Below the pieces are notes generated by a model, which was not told where the DNA came from, searched no databases, and was given only the letters and a program-made list of their open reading frames with translations. This document shows, piece after piece, positions 51,101 to 62,524 of a stretch of DNA of 64,000 nucleotides. This stretch comes from Dipetalonema caudispina (lineage: Eukaryota > Nematoda > Chromadorea > Rhabditida > Onchocercidae): the NCBI GenBank assembly GCA_013365325.1, contig JABVXV010000249.1, forward strand, positions 30,711 through 94,710, read 5' to 3'. Positions within the stretch are counted from its first letter, which is position 1, and every line of letters begins with the position of its first letter. Both the position numbers and the translations under genes were made by a program.

Positions 51101-52368
51101 AAATTTCACAATTGTTTGGATACGTTATGATAATACATCACCGAGAACTTACAAGTCTTTTTTCTTCTATACTCGAAACAATGTGCGATACTTAACAAAA
51201 ATAACATCGCTTAAAGCAAATCCCCCTCTCTTTATATATGTATATATCAAATCATTTACATTGGATTCAGGCGTTTTTTAAGAAAAATGTTCAAACATCA
51301 TTCTTTAAGATAGTCGTGATGAGATTGAAAGTGCAATTATGGTGTTATCAGATGCAAGTGACACATCGGTAGTTCTGCATCGTAAATTAACGAATTCAAC
51401 ACCTGGGCAGCACGCAAATTCGGTGCCGAATCACAGTCCGAGTGCTCCGGAAGAATCTCATACAGCCTGTTCGAAAACATCTACATCCATTTCTTCTACG
51501 TTCATATCATCGATGGATTCTGGTGATGCAAGTACTGGAACCGCTGTAACGAGGTCTGTTGTTTTATAATGAATTTCAATGGTGCGTTATAGAGAAGTAT
51601 AATTGTTTTATTGAAGTCCTGTTAACTTATCATTATCGTTGATAGAACTGAACAATGATTAGAAAGATGAGACAGAAGAAAATAGGATAGGAGGCTTATG
51701 AGAAAAGCTAGTTTATGAACAAAATTTGAAAGGTAGTGCTTCCAATTTTCCTTGTCAGATATATTAAACTTTTTATCTTTGCACAGATTTAGAATGTACT
51801 TTATTTCGTTATTTACAGCAATGGATTGGTAAAACAACGTCAGCCATTGAAATTGAATGAAGTTGAAAAAGTGAATGGTTGCAGTACTGTGGATGCAGCT
51901 GTTCAAGTAATTTTCACATCATCGTAGTCTTTTTTCTCTTTGTAATTGAAATCGGTACATTGTACATCTAATTCACATATCAAACTCATCTGACGGGAAT
52001 ACATCCTTGGAGTGATAGCATTTGCGACAGAATACGGATGATAATTTGAGCGTTCAGGTTTGTCATTTAGTTGTTTAATCCACTTTTTTTTTTAAATCGG
52101 CTTTATAATTCAAATTTAGGATCGGAAATGGTCAGCGTCGACGCAACCAGCTGTGACATCTGCATCATTCATAAGTGCCGCAACAGTATCGACAGCTTTA
52201 CCTTGTGCCATTTGTGGGCAGTCATTCCCAGATGCATTTGCTCTGCAGCGACACTGGCTTTCGCACGTTTGCGATCGACCGCATATTTGCAAGCAGTGTG
52301 ATGCCGGATTTACAACTGCCGACGCTCTGAACACTCATACGTTAACGCATCAAAACAACAGACGCTAA
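40186..52368 (+). CDS. sma-9: SMA-9/Schnurri/HIVEP-family multi-zinc-finger transcription factor
   Basis: Modelled in 27 exons, 5094 coding bases and about 1697 residues; all phases agree. Exon coordinates are in the four sub-entries below. The start ATG follows a strong acceptor (TTTTTCAG, then AA), which suits spliced-leader trans-splicing. Order: Gly-rich start, Gln/Ala-rich region, a C2HC finger, low-complexity Ser/Asn regions, the HIVEP-like motif [11 protein letters not shown], the ZAS finger pair preceded by [13 protein letters not shown], further fingers including [14 protein letters not shown], and a C-terminal finger pair. [23 protein letters not shown] and [14 protein letters not shown] are near-exact Schnurri/HIVEP signatures. 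In C. elegans SMA-9 acts in the nucleus with Sma/Mab (BMP) signalling in body size and with opposite effect in mesoderm patterning; that role is inferred here. C. elegans SMA-9 is somewhat longer, so extra N-terminal exons may be missing. Confidence 0.92.
40440..40494 (+). repeat. AAT trinucleotide microsatellite in sma-9 intron 1
   Basis: About 18 AAT units between exons 1 and 2. Read through, it would encode a run of Asn ending in TAA, so it is not exonic in this frame. Confidence 0.95.
42321..45652 (+). other. sma-9: sma-9 exons 6-11: C2HC finger and HIVEP-like central region
   Basis: Exons: 42321-42522, 43221-43491, 43793-44041, 44300-44491, 44817-44981 and 45393-45652. Exon 6 holds a single finger, [21 protein letters not shown], whose fourth ligand is Cys, preceded by [10 protein letters not shown]. 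Exon 7 is Ser/Gln/Asn-rich and has a basic PLKRRLLA motif that may be a nuclear localisation signal. Exon 9 has [17 protein letters not shown], matching a HIVEP-conserved block. Exon 10 has FWDYSTK in the similar position of HIVEP 'THSSYW'. Exon 11 is Thr/Ala/Ser-rich and joins exon 12 through the donor at 45653. Confidence 0.85.
46008..49561 (+). other. sma-9: sma-9 exons 12-19: ZAS finger pair and middle fingers
   Basis: Exons: 46008-46202, 46481-46714, 46830-46900, 47294-47478, 47583-47750, 48023-48248, 48591-48836 and 49299-49561. Finger pair one is [21 protein letters not shown] plus [17 protein letters not shown], split by intron 12 inside the last His pair. An acidic Ser/Asp stretch follows (residues about 915-950). 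Exon 15 has [16 protein letters not shown] and CHSAPPS, as in HIVEP proteins. Exon 17 carries two fingers, [13 protein letters not shown] and [14 protein letters not shown]. Exon 18 carries [18 protein letters not shown] with [12 protein letters not shown]. Exon 16 ends at a non-standard donor (GTCCGT), like the first option in exon 1. Confidence 0.88.
49734..52368 (+). other. sma-9: sma-9 exons 20-27: C-terminal fingers
   Basis: Exons: 49734-49850, 50163-50232, 50432-50598, 50853-51003, 51310-51553, 51819-51906, 52031-52057 and 52120-52368. The finger [22 protein letters not shown] is split by the intron between exons 22 and 23. It is followed at once by an unusual C-x4-C finger ([20 protein letters not shown]). 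Exon 24 is Ser/Thr-rich. Exon 26 is a 27-base microexon (NTDDNLSVQ). Exon 27 carries the last pair, [21 protein letters not shown] and [21 protein letters not shown], and stops seven residues later. No close canonical polyadenylation signal is seen; the first AATAAA is at about 52940. Confidence 0.85.
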
Positions 52369-52644
52369 CGGTAATGTATATGCATGCATACATTATATAC
52401 ATATATCGATTTGTTACAAAACGAGTCGAGGCCGCGAGAATTACTGATTATATCAAGTTAAGGGATGTTTGCTTAAAATGGATAGTGCTCTCCAGTTCAT
52501 CTAATCACATCACATTAGCTGTTAATCTTACTCAGCTAATATCTTCCTAATCATTCCATTCAAAATCCAAATATTTATGAATTCTAATTATTCATTTGTA
52601 AAGCGCTTATAAGATTGATAAAGAATGGTACAGTAATCCAGTAT

Positions 52645-52654
52645 CCTGGTATTG

Positions 52655-52698
<44 letters not shown>

Positions 52699-52930
52699 TT
52701 AATAACCAGGCATTATGTATGCTTAAAGTCATTTGAATTAGGTGGCATACACCTTTCATCTCCTTTACAGTTTTAAAATCTGTCCGTTTTTTATAGCGAA
52801 GCTGATTGATTGATTAATGGAGACGGGTTGTACTGATTTATTCCTCAATTTTTTATTATAAATATCCATGGAATGATGGAGAAGTTATAATAATCCTGGT
52901 AACTGTTCTGTTGCAATGCAGGATTAAAAC
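52645..52930 (+). repeat. copy A of a diverged duplicated segment
   Basis: It resembles 53232-53460 in the same orientation and order. Shared landmarks are a 5' AT stretch, ATAACCAGG, TATGCTT.AA, GGTGGCATACA-like, GATTGATTGATT-like, CATGGAATG, and AATAATCCTGGTAA.TGTTCT. It lies just beyond the sma-9 stop codon and runs into the exon-6 remnant at 52931. Confidence 0.75.
52656..52697 (+). repeat. AT dinucleotide microsatellite
   Basis: About 20 perfect AT units at the left end of copy A of the duplicated segment. Confidence 0.95.
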
Positions 52931-52990
52931 AAGTTCCCAAATAAATCTGCCCTTGTTGCTCATGAAATCCGTTTCAGCAAGTTTGTTGTC
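52931..52990 (+). pseudogene. decayed duplicate of sma-9 exon 6 (zinc-finger end)
   Basis: Aligned with 42470-42530, about 50 of 60 bases match, including GTTGCTCATGAAATCCGTT and the donor-side CAGCAAGTT. The open frame is kept ([17 protein letters not shown]), but the last zinc ligand Cys is now Phe (TGC to TTC). The first half of the finger is replaced by unrelated sequence. Weaker similarity continues into the former intron to about 53060. No acceptor joins it to exon 27. Confidence 0.72.
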
Positions 52991-53231
52991 TTTGATCTTT
53001 TCACTTTATTTTTATGAATTTCATGGATTGTTTATTCCCTGATGATTGTGTATTACTCGTTTATAAGGCATTTGTGGGTTGTCCTTCATCATAATTTTTT
53101 TATTTAACTTAAATAATATTTTTACACTATTTCATCTTTATCCCCAACACACCCACCAGTCCTTAATGCTAGTAATGGATGCTATTTAAGGACATTCTAA
53201 CATATCTCGCAAGGTATTAGTTATTCCAGAT

Positions 53232-53460
53232 ATTGTCATGTATATCTCATAATGTTTGATAACCAGGAAATATATATGCTTTAAATCACTGAATGTGGGT
53301 GGTATGCATTTTGCCCACACTTCCCTGTCTTAAAATTAAACTTTTAGTTAAATTGATTGACTGATTCATTAATCGGTGTTGATGGGTAAATCAAGTCATG
53401 GAATGGCCGGGAATTTCTAATAGTCCTGGTAATTGTTCTATTAAATTACAAAAGTAAAAC
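53232..53460 (+). repeat. copy B of the diverged duplicated segment
   Basis: Second copy of 52645-52930. It is shorter, lacking about 30 bases around the ATTTATTCCTC stretch of copy A, and roughly 65-70 percent alike by eye. It ends with AAAGTAAAAC where copy A ends GATTAAAAC. Confidence 0.72.
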
Positions 53461-56400
53461 GCTAACAACATTGTAATCTTTTTCCGGAAGTGCCACATTT
53501 CTAAACCTTTTTACAACTTAATTTAAGCTCTTGTTCCTTCAGATCATATTTTTTGAAACGGAATTGTTGTACATTTCTGGCGACCTTTATTAATACATAT
53601 ATTTACATTTGAATGCTCATTTTCATATTACGCGTTTTCATTTGCCGGTGTTTTTCCCTATTCCACGTTTTCGCGTTTGTTTGTTTTCCGAAATTTTAAA
53701 TTTATGTTATTGAGTTCTAACATAAGCAGTTTTTTCTTGATCTCCGGATACTTCTCAGCTTTTTGGGATTTGGCGCACATTGGCACTTGGGAAAATGTTC
53801 ATTCTTTTTTTCAGTTCCAGGTATTATTAGCCTCATAAATGTTGAAATTATTTTTAAAATATGCTTTTAAGAAAAGCAGTACTTGAAAGATGATGCTTCA
53901 TATTTCGATGAGTCAGGATTCCGTTTTTTTTTTCCATCTGGTTGTTTCGATTAACTGTGGTTGCCATTATGTATCACAAAAAGTGCGTCGCATGTGCAGC
54001 CTTTCAAAAATCGTTTCATGAACAAATTAATCGATTGATTTCAAGATTGTTTAGATTTTTCAACATTTTGTGATGGCTCATTTGGGAGAGGATTGATCGA
54101 TTTTGAGTAAAAATATAGTCTTCTGACTGTGATTTCTTCAAAATCTTCAAAATTTTTATGAATGGTTATGTAGGCGACTCATTTAATATTCTCCCACATA
54201 ATTTCATATTGTAAAAATTTCGCGTAACGCTATGTTTGCCGTCTAGCCTTTAGCATTAAACGTTACTGTTGTAAAGGGAGGCGTGAAACGGTTAACCATA
54301 TGTTCACTTAGGTTGATAAGTTGGAAACCTTTTTTCAGGAGATCGATGTCTTTTGATATTCACCAAGAAAAAGAAGTGAAGCACTGAGTTCTCAAGAATT
54401 TTTTGAGAAATTATTTAGAAATTTGCTGTTTCAGTATCGATTTTTAAGGTTTCTGAAATACAATTGAGAAAGGAAATGATATGAGAAACGTTTTCAAAAT
54501 ATATTTGTTAGAAAAATTCAGTCTCTTTTTGTAAGTTTTGAATATCTTTGTTATTTATATACATATACACTTTGAGTGTTATCTGTGTACTTCAATGATC
54601 AGTTATTTCAATTGGAAGTTAATAGTAATTAAAAATTTCACGCGTAATTGATACTATGAGCATGCAGAATGCACTGCAATGAACATTATTTATATCAATC
54701 AACGATTCCAGTAATACCACGCAAAATTTATTTCGTTTTATTATTTGGGGATCTTGATTTTTTCCAATTTCATTCCACTGCTGTCCTATCTTTGCAAGAT
54801 ACTAGCTCGTTGAAACAAAAAGAATTCAAACCATTCGTCTTTCGGGGTCATATGTTTTCTTCAGATATCCAAACGCCTTCCCGCAGTGGAAACATAGGTC
54901 CGATGCATAAAATCAAGCCAAAATGTAGAATTCCAATTTACTTGTTACATCTGTCTATAAGTAATTAATTCTTCCAGTCTCAGATATGGTCATTTGATGT
55001 ATGCTTTATGTACAGAGCGTTTCAACAAGTTAGGGAATTCTGCCCGTCAAAGTTTTGAATTTTTCCATGTGGGAAGTTGTTGCTGGTTTTGTATTTTTAA
55101 AACAAACACAATGCATTCATCAATCATCAAATAATGGAATAGACAGGTCCGAACGTATACTTTACATTTTGCAAGTAAATCAGTTTTTCCTTTCTTAAGA
55201 GAAATGATATTTTCCGGCATTATTTGGATTTATCTGGCAAATCTGATTGAAGAATTGATATGCGATTCGCTAATTTGGAATGAAAAGTAAGGATGTGTTT
55301 CAAGTGAAAAGCGGAAAAGAGGAAGATTACATTGAGAAAAGTAAAGTTAACAACAAAATATACAATCTGGGACAACCATATAGATTGAACAATAGTTCGA
55401 ACTTCCTCAACTGCCGTTTAGAACTACAAATCTCAGGATGGATTGAAGTTCTTGTCTCTAACAGTTTTTTTCGGGACTATGGTCTTTCTGAAAGTTGGTG
55501 TACAGAAATCCGACTAGTTTTTGTGACGAGTAACGAACCATTGAACAGCGTTAAATGCAAATGCATTAAGTTACTGCTTGGGAGCTCTATGCTTTTTAGA
55601 AATCAATCGAATTTGACATTTTTAGGATAGAATTCACAAAACCTTTTACATTATGAACTTATTCACGACAATTCCCAGAACTTTGGGAGTCGAAATGATA
55701 TGATATAGATTCCCTTACAATACCCCTTATTGAATTGATAATGAAACAAAAGATCACGACAATATATGAATAATGATGTAATTTGTTGACGAATCTCCTA
55801 CTTTGAAATGTCCTATTTCGAATCTCCTAATCATAATTTCACCAACACTTTTCTCATCTTAGCATAGAACTAATCTATTTCCCATTATGCTAACTTTCTC
55901 TGCTTATTCAACTACTATCATCTTAAGACACATATCCTTTCATTTTCGCATTAATTATATTCTAACAAAAGATACCATCTGTATTATTTGTTTACCAATG
56001 CGATTTCCCGTAGGGAACTAAAAAGATTGCTATGTGATAAATAAATTTCTAACTTTTAACTGCAAGGATCTCGAATTCCTTTATTAAAATATTTGTCGGC
56101 CGAATGTTAGTACTGAGATCGAAAAAGTTTGTCGTCGGTTTTTATTTCATAAACAAATGCTAACTCAATAAGTACTCAGCACATAAGGCATAGTTGGCAA
56201 ATCAGCTAATAGATATGGAATATTTGGATGGAAATGTGACATAATGTTCAGCTAAAGGAGAAGAGAAATATAACACTATCTAACTTTGAGGATATCGTAT
56301 ACAAATGGAAAATTTTTCTGGGTCTTTTTCTGCTGATATTTACCCTTTGAAAATGAGGTTACTGATATTTGAGTAACCTCATTTTCGACAAAAATTAAAG

Positions 56401-56981
56401 TTTAAGAATACTGTTCGATATGCTTAAGGATATGGGAGTGCCCACTGAAGTATTTTAAAAGAGGAATTTTTCTTTTTTTTTTTTAATTTATGCATTTAAA
56501 TTCGCACTTCTTAAATATGTCTTTTAATATTGGCTTCTTGCAACTTATCAGTCATTTCCATCCCCATCTCATTTCTACCCGCATGAATCAATCCACCAAA
56601 AAGGATTATGAATTCAAGAAAAGAATAAAAACATAGAAAAATTACAAATATGGATAGTTCTGCTAGTTAATAACACCCTATGTTTTACTTGTCAAGTTTT
56701 CGTTGATTCTTTAAAAATCAAGGGGAATCGTAAAACCGAAAAGAAACTTCATGTTGGCAAATATAGAGCAGTATGGAAAACGTACGGATGCCAAGAGTTC
56801 AATAAATTGAATCATAACATTCCTAGCTTTCATCCTGTATGTCTTTTTTTGAGGCAGGGAAGAAGAAATGGTAAAGACACTTGAAAAGATTCAAAATGAA
56901 CTCAGAAAATATTTCACTTAAATCAATATCAATAAAATTTGAGAAGGAATTGAAAAAAGAAGTAGGACATTTGGAAAAAAT
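53461..56981. other. 3.5 kb gap between convergent sma-9 and the acyltransferase
   Basis: AT-rich. It holds two unremarkable plus-strand open frames (54669-54968, 99 codons; 55280-55630, 116 codons), without domains or splice context that I can recognise, and a perfect 15-base hairpin at 56349-56386. Nothing else is supported. Confidence 0.5.
56349..56386. repeat. perfect 15-base inverted repeat with 8-base loop
   Basis: GAAAATGAGGTTACT at 56349-56363 is followed after GATATTTG by its exact reverse complement at 56372-56386. It lies about 600 bases beyond the acyltransferase stop, on its 3' side. Confidence 0.93.
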
Positions 56982-59618
56982 TTAAAAGATTCCCAAGAAA
57001 GCAAACAATATAATAACAAAAGATCGGTAAATCAGGCCAACAACTGATTTCAACCATATGGAATAGTGAAGATAAAGCAGCAAAAGCCAAAATGCTTCAA
57101 CAAATAAGCAACCGGATACAGATGTACGTATAACGGTTGGATGATGCTGTGAATCCATCGGAAATACGCCACTTTGATAGTACTTTTCGAGTAACTCATC
57201 CTTAAAAACAGATATTTCAGAGAAGATGAAACTGCAAATTTCCTCTTTAGGAAAATAAAGTAGATGGAAAAAGTGAACTCAACTTACTTTTTCTTCATAG
57301 ACGTCATACAGCCAATGTCTTAGCATATTTTCGTCTTTCCATTCAGGCCTTATTCGATAAATCTGCAGCTGAATATATTTCAAGCACCAGGAGAAGTTAA
57401 TAAATCAAAGATAATTGGTTGATTTAAACATTATCAAAATTCGTTGGATGCGTGGAACACTACGTTCTTCAGTCACCAGACTCTATAATTGAAGTTCCAC
57501 GAGGAATGTTAAAGAACTGAATATTTTACTAAATTATATTTCACTTTTTTAATGGACGACTAGCCTGTAAAGTGTCCCATCTCAGAGTACTGACACAACA
57601 AATAAATGCACCATACTCCAAACTAAAAAGCTGAATGAATTACATCCGATTTACTTGAGAAATTTCCAAAAAAATCAAAACTGAAATTGCAGACGGTGTT
57701 CCCCTGCATGAAATAGTAAACAAAACTTACTTTATAATGAATAGCAACATTTGGAATTCCATTTGGTAATTCTCCAAGCAACCAGCTGCCGATACTGGGT
57801 ACATCGCCATTCTGATATCCCAAGGTACAATCAACAATGTATTCGAGTGAGTTGTTGGTATCTTCAGTGGTTGCTAAAAAAATTATAATTTAGGAAAAGG
57901 AGCTCTTATCCAGAGTAAAGCAAAACAGTATGTAAAAATAACTTGATTCCATAAAGTTACCATAATTAACATTAGTCGTTATTTCGATAGTAGCATGAGC
58001 AGCGCCAGTACGTGGTAACGCACAATGCCGAAAGGTCTTGTAGCCTTCACGAGCTGCGTACCGAGCATTACTTTCTTTGATCCGATATAATCTTGCTCCT
58101 GAAATTGAAAATGAAAAGTTTCACCCAAAAATAAATCTTAAGCGAATGATAATTCAAAAGCAAAATATGAAAGACGTCAATTTGGACGGATCAATTGTAA
58201 GGAAAAACTCATTTTACCTATGAAAGACCGATTTTTGATCTAAATCAATACGTTCCTTTTTTTGCAAACTACTTGAATATAATGAAATTCAATAGAGTTC
58301 CAATGAATTTCAACAACAGTTATTCATCTTGGTTTCAAACAACACCTCCTGATCGGATTTAATTAATTGATCGAGAATTCAGAAAACCGGTCAAAAAATT
58401 TTTGTTAAACTAATTAAGAATAAACAGGGTATCAAGAAATGAAGTGCAGCATGTCACCCTCTGGGTACATAATAATCCATCGATGATCATATTTCCAGTA
58501 ATTCCTTTTCAAATGTGTTTTGAAATCCTCTATCATTTGGTTTCGTTTTGCAGCACCACCGTCAACAAAATAATTGCCATGGATAATCCACATCACACCC
58601 AATGGCGTCATTTTCCATATATTATATATTACCCAAAGATACTGAAATAATTGTAACAGAGTAATGATAAAATAACATCCCTCAAAATTTTGATTCTTTG
58701 AATTTTTAATTAACATAACTTTCTGGGATAGATAGTGTATTTAAATGGTTTCCTCAATCAGAAATAGACCAATAATGCAAAAAAAAATTGCGCTCACAAA
58801 TACTTCAATTGAAGATGTACACCTTTTCAACAACAGTTCCTTTGTTTCGTAATGCTAACATAATCACGAAATGATCAGCAAGACCCAAATGATTAGCAAG
58901 AAATAAAACTCGTTTTTCGGAGAGCTAAAAATGTTTGATGGATAACGTGCATCTCTACGTTTAAATTATTAAATTCAAATTTGACTTGTCAATTAACTCT
59001 CTTTATGTGAAGTTTTATTACATAGCCGTCAATTCAATATTCCGCAATGAAATTTGGAATAGCTATGCCAATCACTTAACGAAGGAAGTAATAAAGGTTA
59101 TAAGGGCATGGACATTATTTCAAAAATGTACGAAATACCAGTATAAACGAGTTACTTAAGGATCTGTAGGACAAAAAAAAAAAACCTTTGAAATATCATC
59201 GCCGTACTCCACAATATTAATACCTGCAATTTGTACAGCCGAACTCCAATGATCGTTTACCATACGACAAAGCTTGTGATCAAGCCAGTTAAACCATGAT
59301 ACACTGGAATGCTTACCGCAATATGAGAAAATTTGCAGTTATTAGAGTTTACAATCCTGAATCCATTCATGTCATGCAGCTAGCTGTGAAGGAGCACACC
59401 AACCTGATACAAAGAGCAGGTACCATGACGGTAAGAAACGTTGCAGCGATAATACCGGGAACAACAAAAACAGTCATAACAGTCCAGTAGAATGCACCAA
59501 TCAGGGCAATAACTTTCCTCAGATCCATCGAACTGATCATCACTTTTGTTAAGAAGCCATCCTCCGCTGTGACAATTGGCCCATCCAAACCAATCCGGGT
59601 ATCACTCGTTTGCAACAT
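56982..59618 (-). CDS. LPGAT1-type lysophospholipid acyltransferase
   Basis: Eight exons in gene order: 59404-59618, 59186-59303, 58823-58924, 58458-58641, 57961-58098, 57731-57873, 57288-57368 and 56982-57200. The product is about 399 residues, against 370 for human LPGAT1. A long hydrophobic segment spans residues 34-68. VEYGDDISK precedes the catalytic motif NHLGLAD (His123-x4-Asp128). HGNYFVDGGAAKR and MYPEGARLYRI (PEG near 205-207) are the substrate and glycerol-phosphate motifs, and CALPRTGAA follows. The C-terminal half (WLYDVYEEKDELLEKYYQSG) matches LPGAT1 rather than AGPAT or ALCAT1. Two hydrophobic helices end the protein. It acylates lysophospholipids, probably in the endoplasmic reticulum membrane. 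Exon 7 has two in-frame acceptors (CAGCTGCAG). ATG 59618 follows a weak CAATTAG acceptor; trans-splicing there is possible. Confidence 0.9.
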
Positions 59619-62395
59619 TTCCCCTAATTGGAGCAAATTTATTGTTACCAAGTTATCAAACAGCCGCTGATCCAATATACATCAAATCACAAATATATTT
59701 TTGAATTTAACTCTTCCAGCATACTACGTATGCGCCTCAAACATAATAAGCGTTACCATAGAAAGAAACATTACATTAATTGCGATCTTTCTAATGAATA
59801 CTACAAATGAAATCAGGTAAGTCAGGTATATACGATGCAATATTTTTGCTTATATTACTTATTACTATCTTGCATATCTGAGTGAGAAAAGTTTGATGAT
59901 GATAATAACATCCTTCGACTTTTAATTACCAAGATTCTCAGTTGACTTTCTCTTTACATCTATCTAAACAGCAAGCAAATCAAATTATAAATTTCATTCC
60001 ATTTTTTTTCAAGAAGAATCTACAAGAACAACACACATTACCTGCCAATGCTATCTAATTTTTGTTAGATGACAACTAAATTTAGTTGTATTTTTTGGTA
60101 AGAAATACTTCGTATGAACCATTGAGAATGACGAACTGTTATGTGTATCTCTTATCACAGGTATTGATAAGCACACATTACTGTTATCAAACATATTGAT
60201 CAAGACAGAAATCATTCGTGAAAAATTGCACTTCACTATAGCAAAATGCACTATTGTGGATGGTTACAGAAAACATTTAACTGATGTCATGTGATTTGAA
60301 AAAAGTACTGTACGACCTGTTTTTAGATCAGAAATGTAGTAATGATGATGATGTGTCCCAGAGAAGTAATAAATTGATTTTGAAGAAACAAAGAGAATGA
60401 AATGATGTGGAAGAAATGACTAAGATTTAACAGAATGTTTCAACACATCTTGAAATGCTTTACAAAAGAATAAAATCGATTTAACATTACACCTAAATAT
60501 ATAATCAAAAAAGGTATATGAAATATACTAAAGAGTGATTCTCAAGTAATTCGATAAATTCATTTCAATAGTTAACTAAATAGAATGAAAGTGCATAAAA
60601 ATGAAAGTATTGATTTCTCTAGAGTTCCCAACTATTAATGAAATAATCACAGCAAGTCAAGCAATACCCAAAACGAAGGAGAGAGAGAGAGAAAGCTTAG
60701 GGTAAGGTCGAGAAGGGTATGTGTTCCAGCAACATTTCTGTTTTCTGCTCCCTGTTGTTACTGCCATTATTGATCTCATCCTTTTTGCAATATCCTTCGT
60801 CCTTCATCGTTGTAGTATCATCAATTATTTGTCTAATGATATCGCCATTATTGACCAACTGTCGAGGAAAATACCACTTTCCCCTCCTATTAGTAGTGTG
60901 ATATAGATAGCATCTTCGTAAAGTTCCAAAAGTTACATAATTAGCGGTTTGCAAGTGATGAAAATAAATGTTGGTAGATGAAGGGTATAGTTTGCTGTTA
61001 GAGTCTATCAGTGATAATGGATAAGGCAGACAAGAATCCGATTCTATGTACGAGAGGATAATTTATAATCTGAAACTCGTCTTCCATTACATCACTCTTT
61101 TCTCTCGGTCAATCTTCCTCTCGATATTTTTCTCGAATAGTTCTCGCCACTGACCTCTTCTTCCAGTGCAGTTTGATCCATTCAGTTGTTGACTGTCCAC
61201 TTCATTATAACGAACCCCAATTTGATCTCTCAGAGAATATGATGATAGAACAAAAGAAAAAGTCCCAAAGAGTCATCCACTTACCAACTTATCAATTTTT
61301 ACAATTTATACTTGGTTAGGTAAATTGATATGACAGCTGTTTGCCGAATTAGGCCTAATGATTGATTTCCGGCCATTTGATTTCAATCAATTATGCCTTC
61401 ATAATATGCGAAGATGAATTAACGATAACGGAATAATTCGGTAGAGCAGAAGATGACCGACCGATCGGTTATAAGAGAAGACTTCGAGAAAGAAAACTGA
61501 AACTGGAAGCAATAAGCGTTAATACCAAATAAATTAGCCAATGTCGGATCATTTTTTATGGCTTATATAACAAACATTATACGACAACAGATAGTTTTGT
61601 ACATAATTCCGGGTTGTTGCTGTTAAAATATATCCTGTTGCTTCCAAAACACTTCCAGTTATTTCACCGAAATCATCAGTGATATATTACGATATCCCCC
61701 GGAAATGGTTTTGATCAGCTGAACAGGAAACACTTGCACTTTCTTTTATCCTAAGCCTTATTTCACAGCTGTTTTGTCATTTTCAATTTATCATTCGCTG
61801 TCGTAATCTGAAAACATCCAGTCAAATTCATCGACATCTATTACAGAAAGCATCTTGTTGGATTGTTCAAGTTTCAGGAATACTTTTGTACACTGAAATG
61901 GTGTTGGGACATCGTATAGTCATCCTGTCACAATATGTTGATCATATCCGATTATTTTATCAAGAAATCATCAAACAAGGAAGCATATTGCATATCGAAC
62001 AGAGAAAACTTTCGAAGACTTCATAAAACTTTTAAGTCATAAATTTGCAGTTTTTCTTTCTGAAAATTTGACCCGAACTACCCAGTAGAGAACGTTTACT
62101 GATATTTGTGTTGCCTGATATATGAGTGGATATATCGAACCGTGAGCTTGGAAAATGCATTTCATTCCACGTAATCATGAATGACAGGAGCAGAATTTCT
62201 TTCAACTTTGAAACAACAGTTTGAAGTAAATGAAAGCGTTCAATTTCACATTCAACGAAGAAATTTTTGAAATATTTGTTCCAAGAAGTTTTCAGGAAAA
62301 AATAAGACAGTTGGTCTCTTTCTCCAAACTAAACATATATTTAAAGCAGACAGATATAAAACATTCCAAGCACACTTTTCTTGTTCAAAAAACTA
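59619..62395. other. 2.8 kb gap between the acyltransferase and the next minus-strand gene
   Basis: AT-rich, with short open frames on both strands (for example 60051-60251, 60697-60954) that show no motif or splice context. It should contain the acyltransferase promoter. Nothing further can be supported. Confidence 0.5.
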
Positions 62396-62401
62396 TTTAT
62401 T
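62396..62401 (-). terminator. polyadenylation signal (minus strand) for the gene ending at 62525
   Basis: TTTATT on the plus strand, AATAAA on the minus strand, about 125 bases beyond the TGA at 62525-62527. Confidence 0.5.
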
Positions 62402-62524
62402 GAGAAAGTGGATCATGAAGAAAGCCTAGTAATAAAATTTTGAGCATTACTGCTACTTGATTTGGTGTTTTTCCTCATGGTAATGTGACTGAATACCCGA
62501 TATAGACCGAACTGCAACAAAGGT

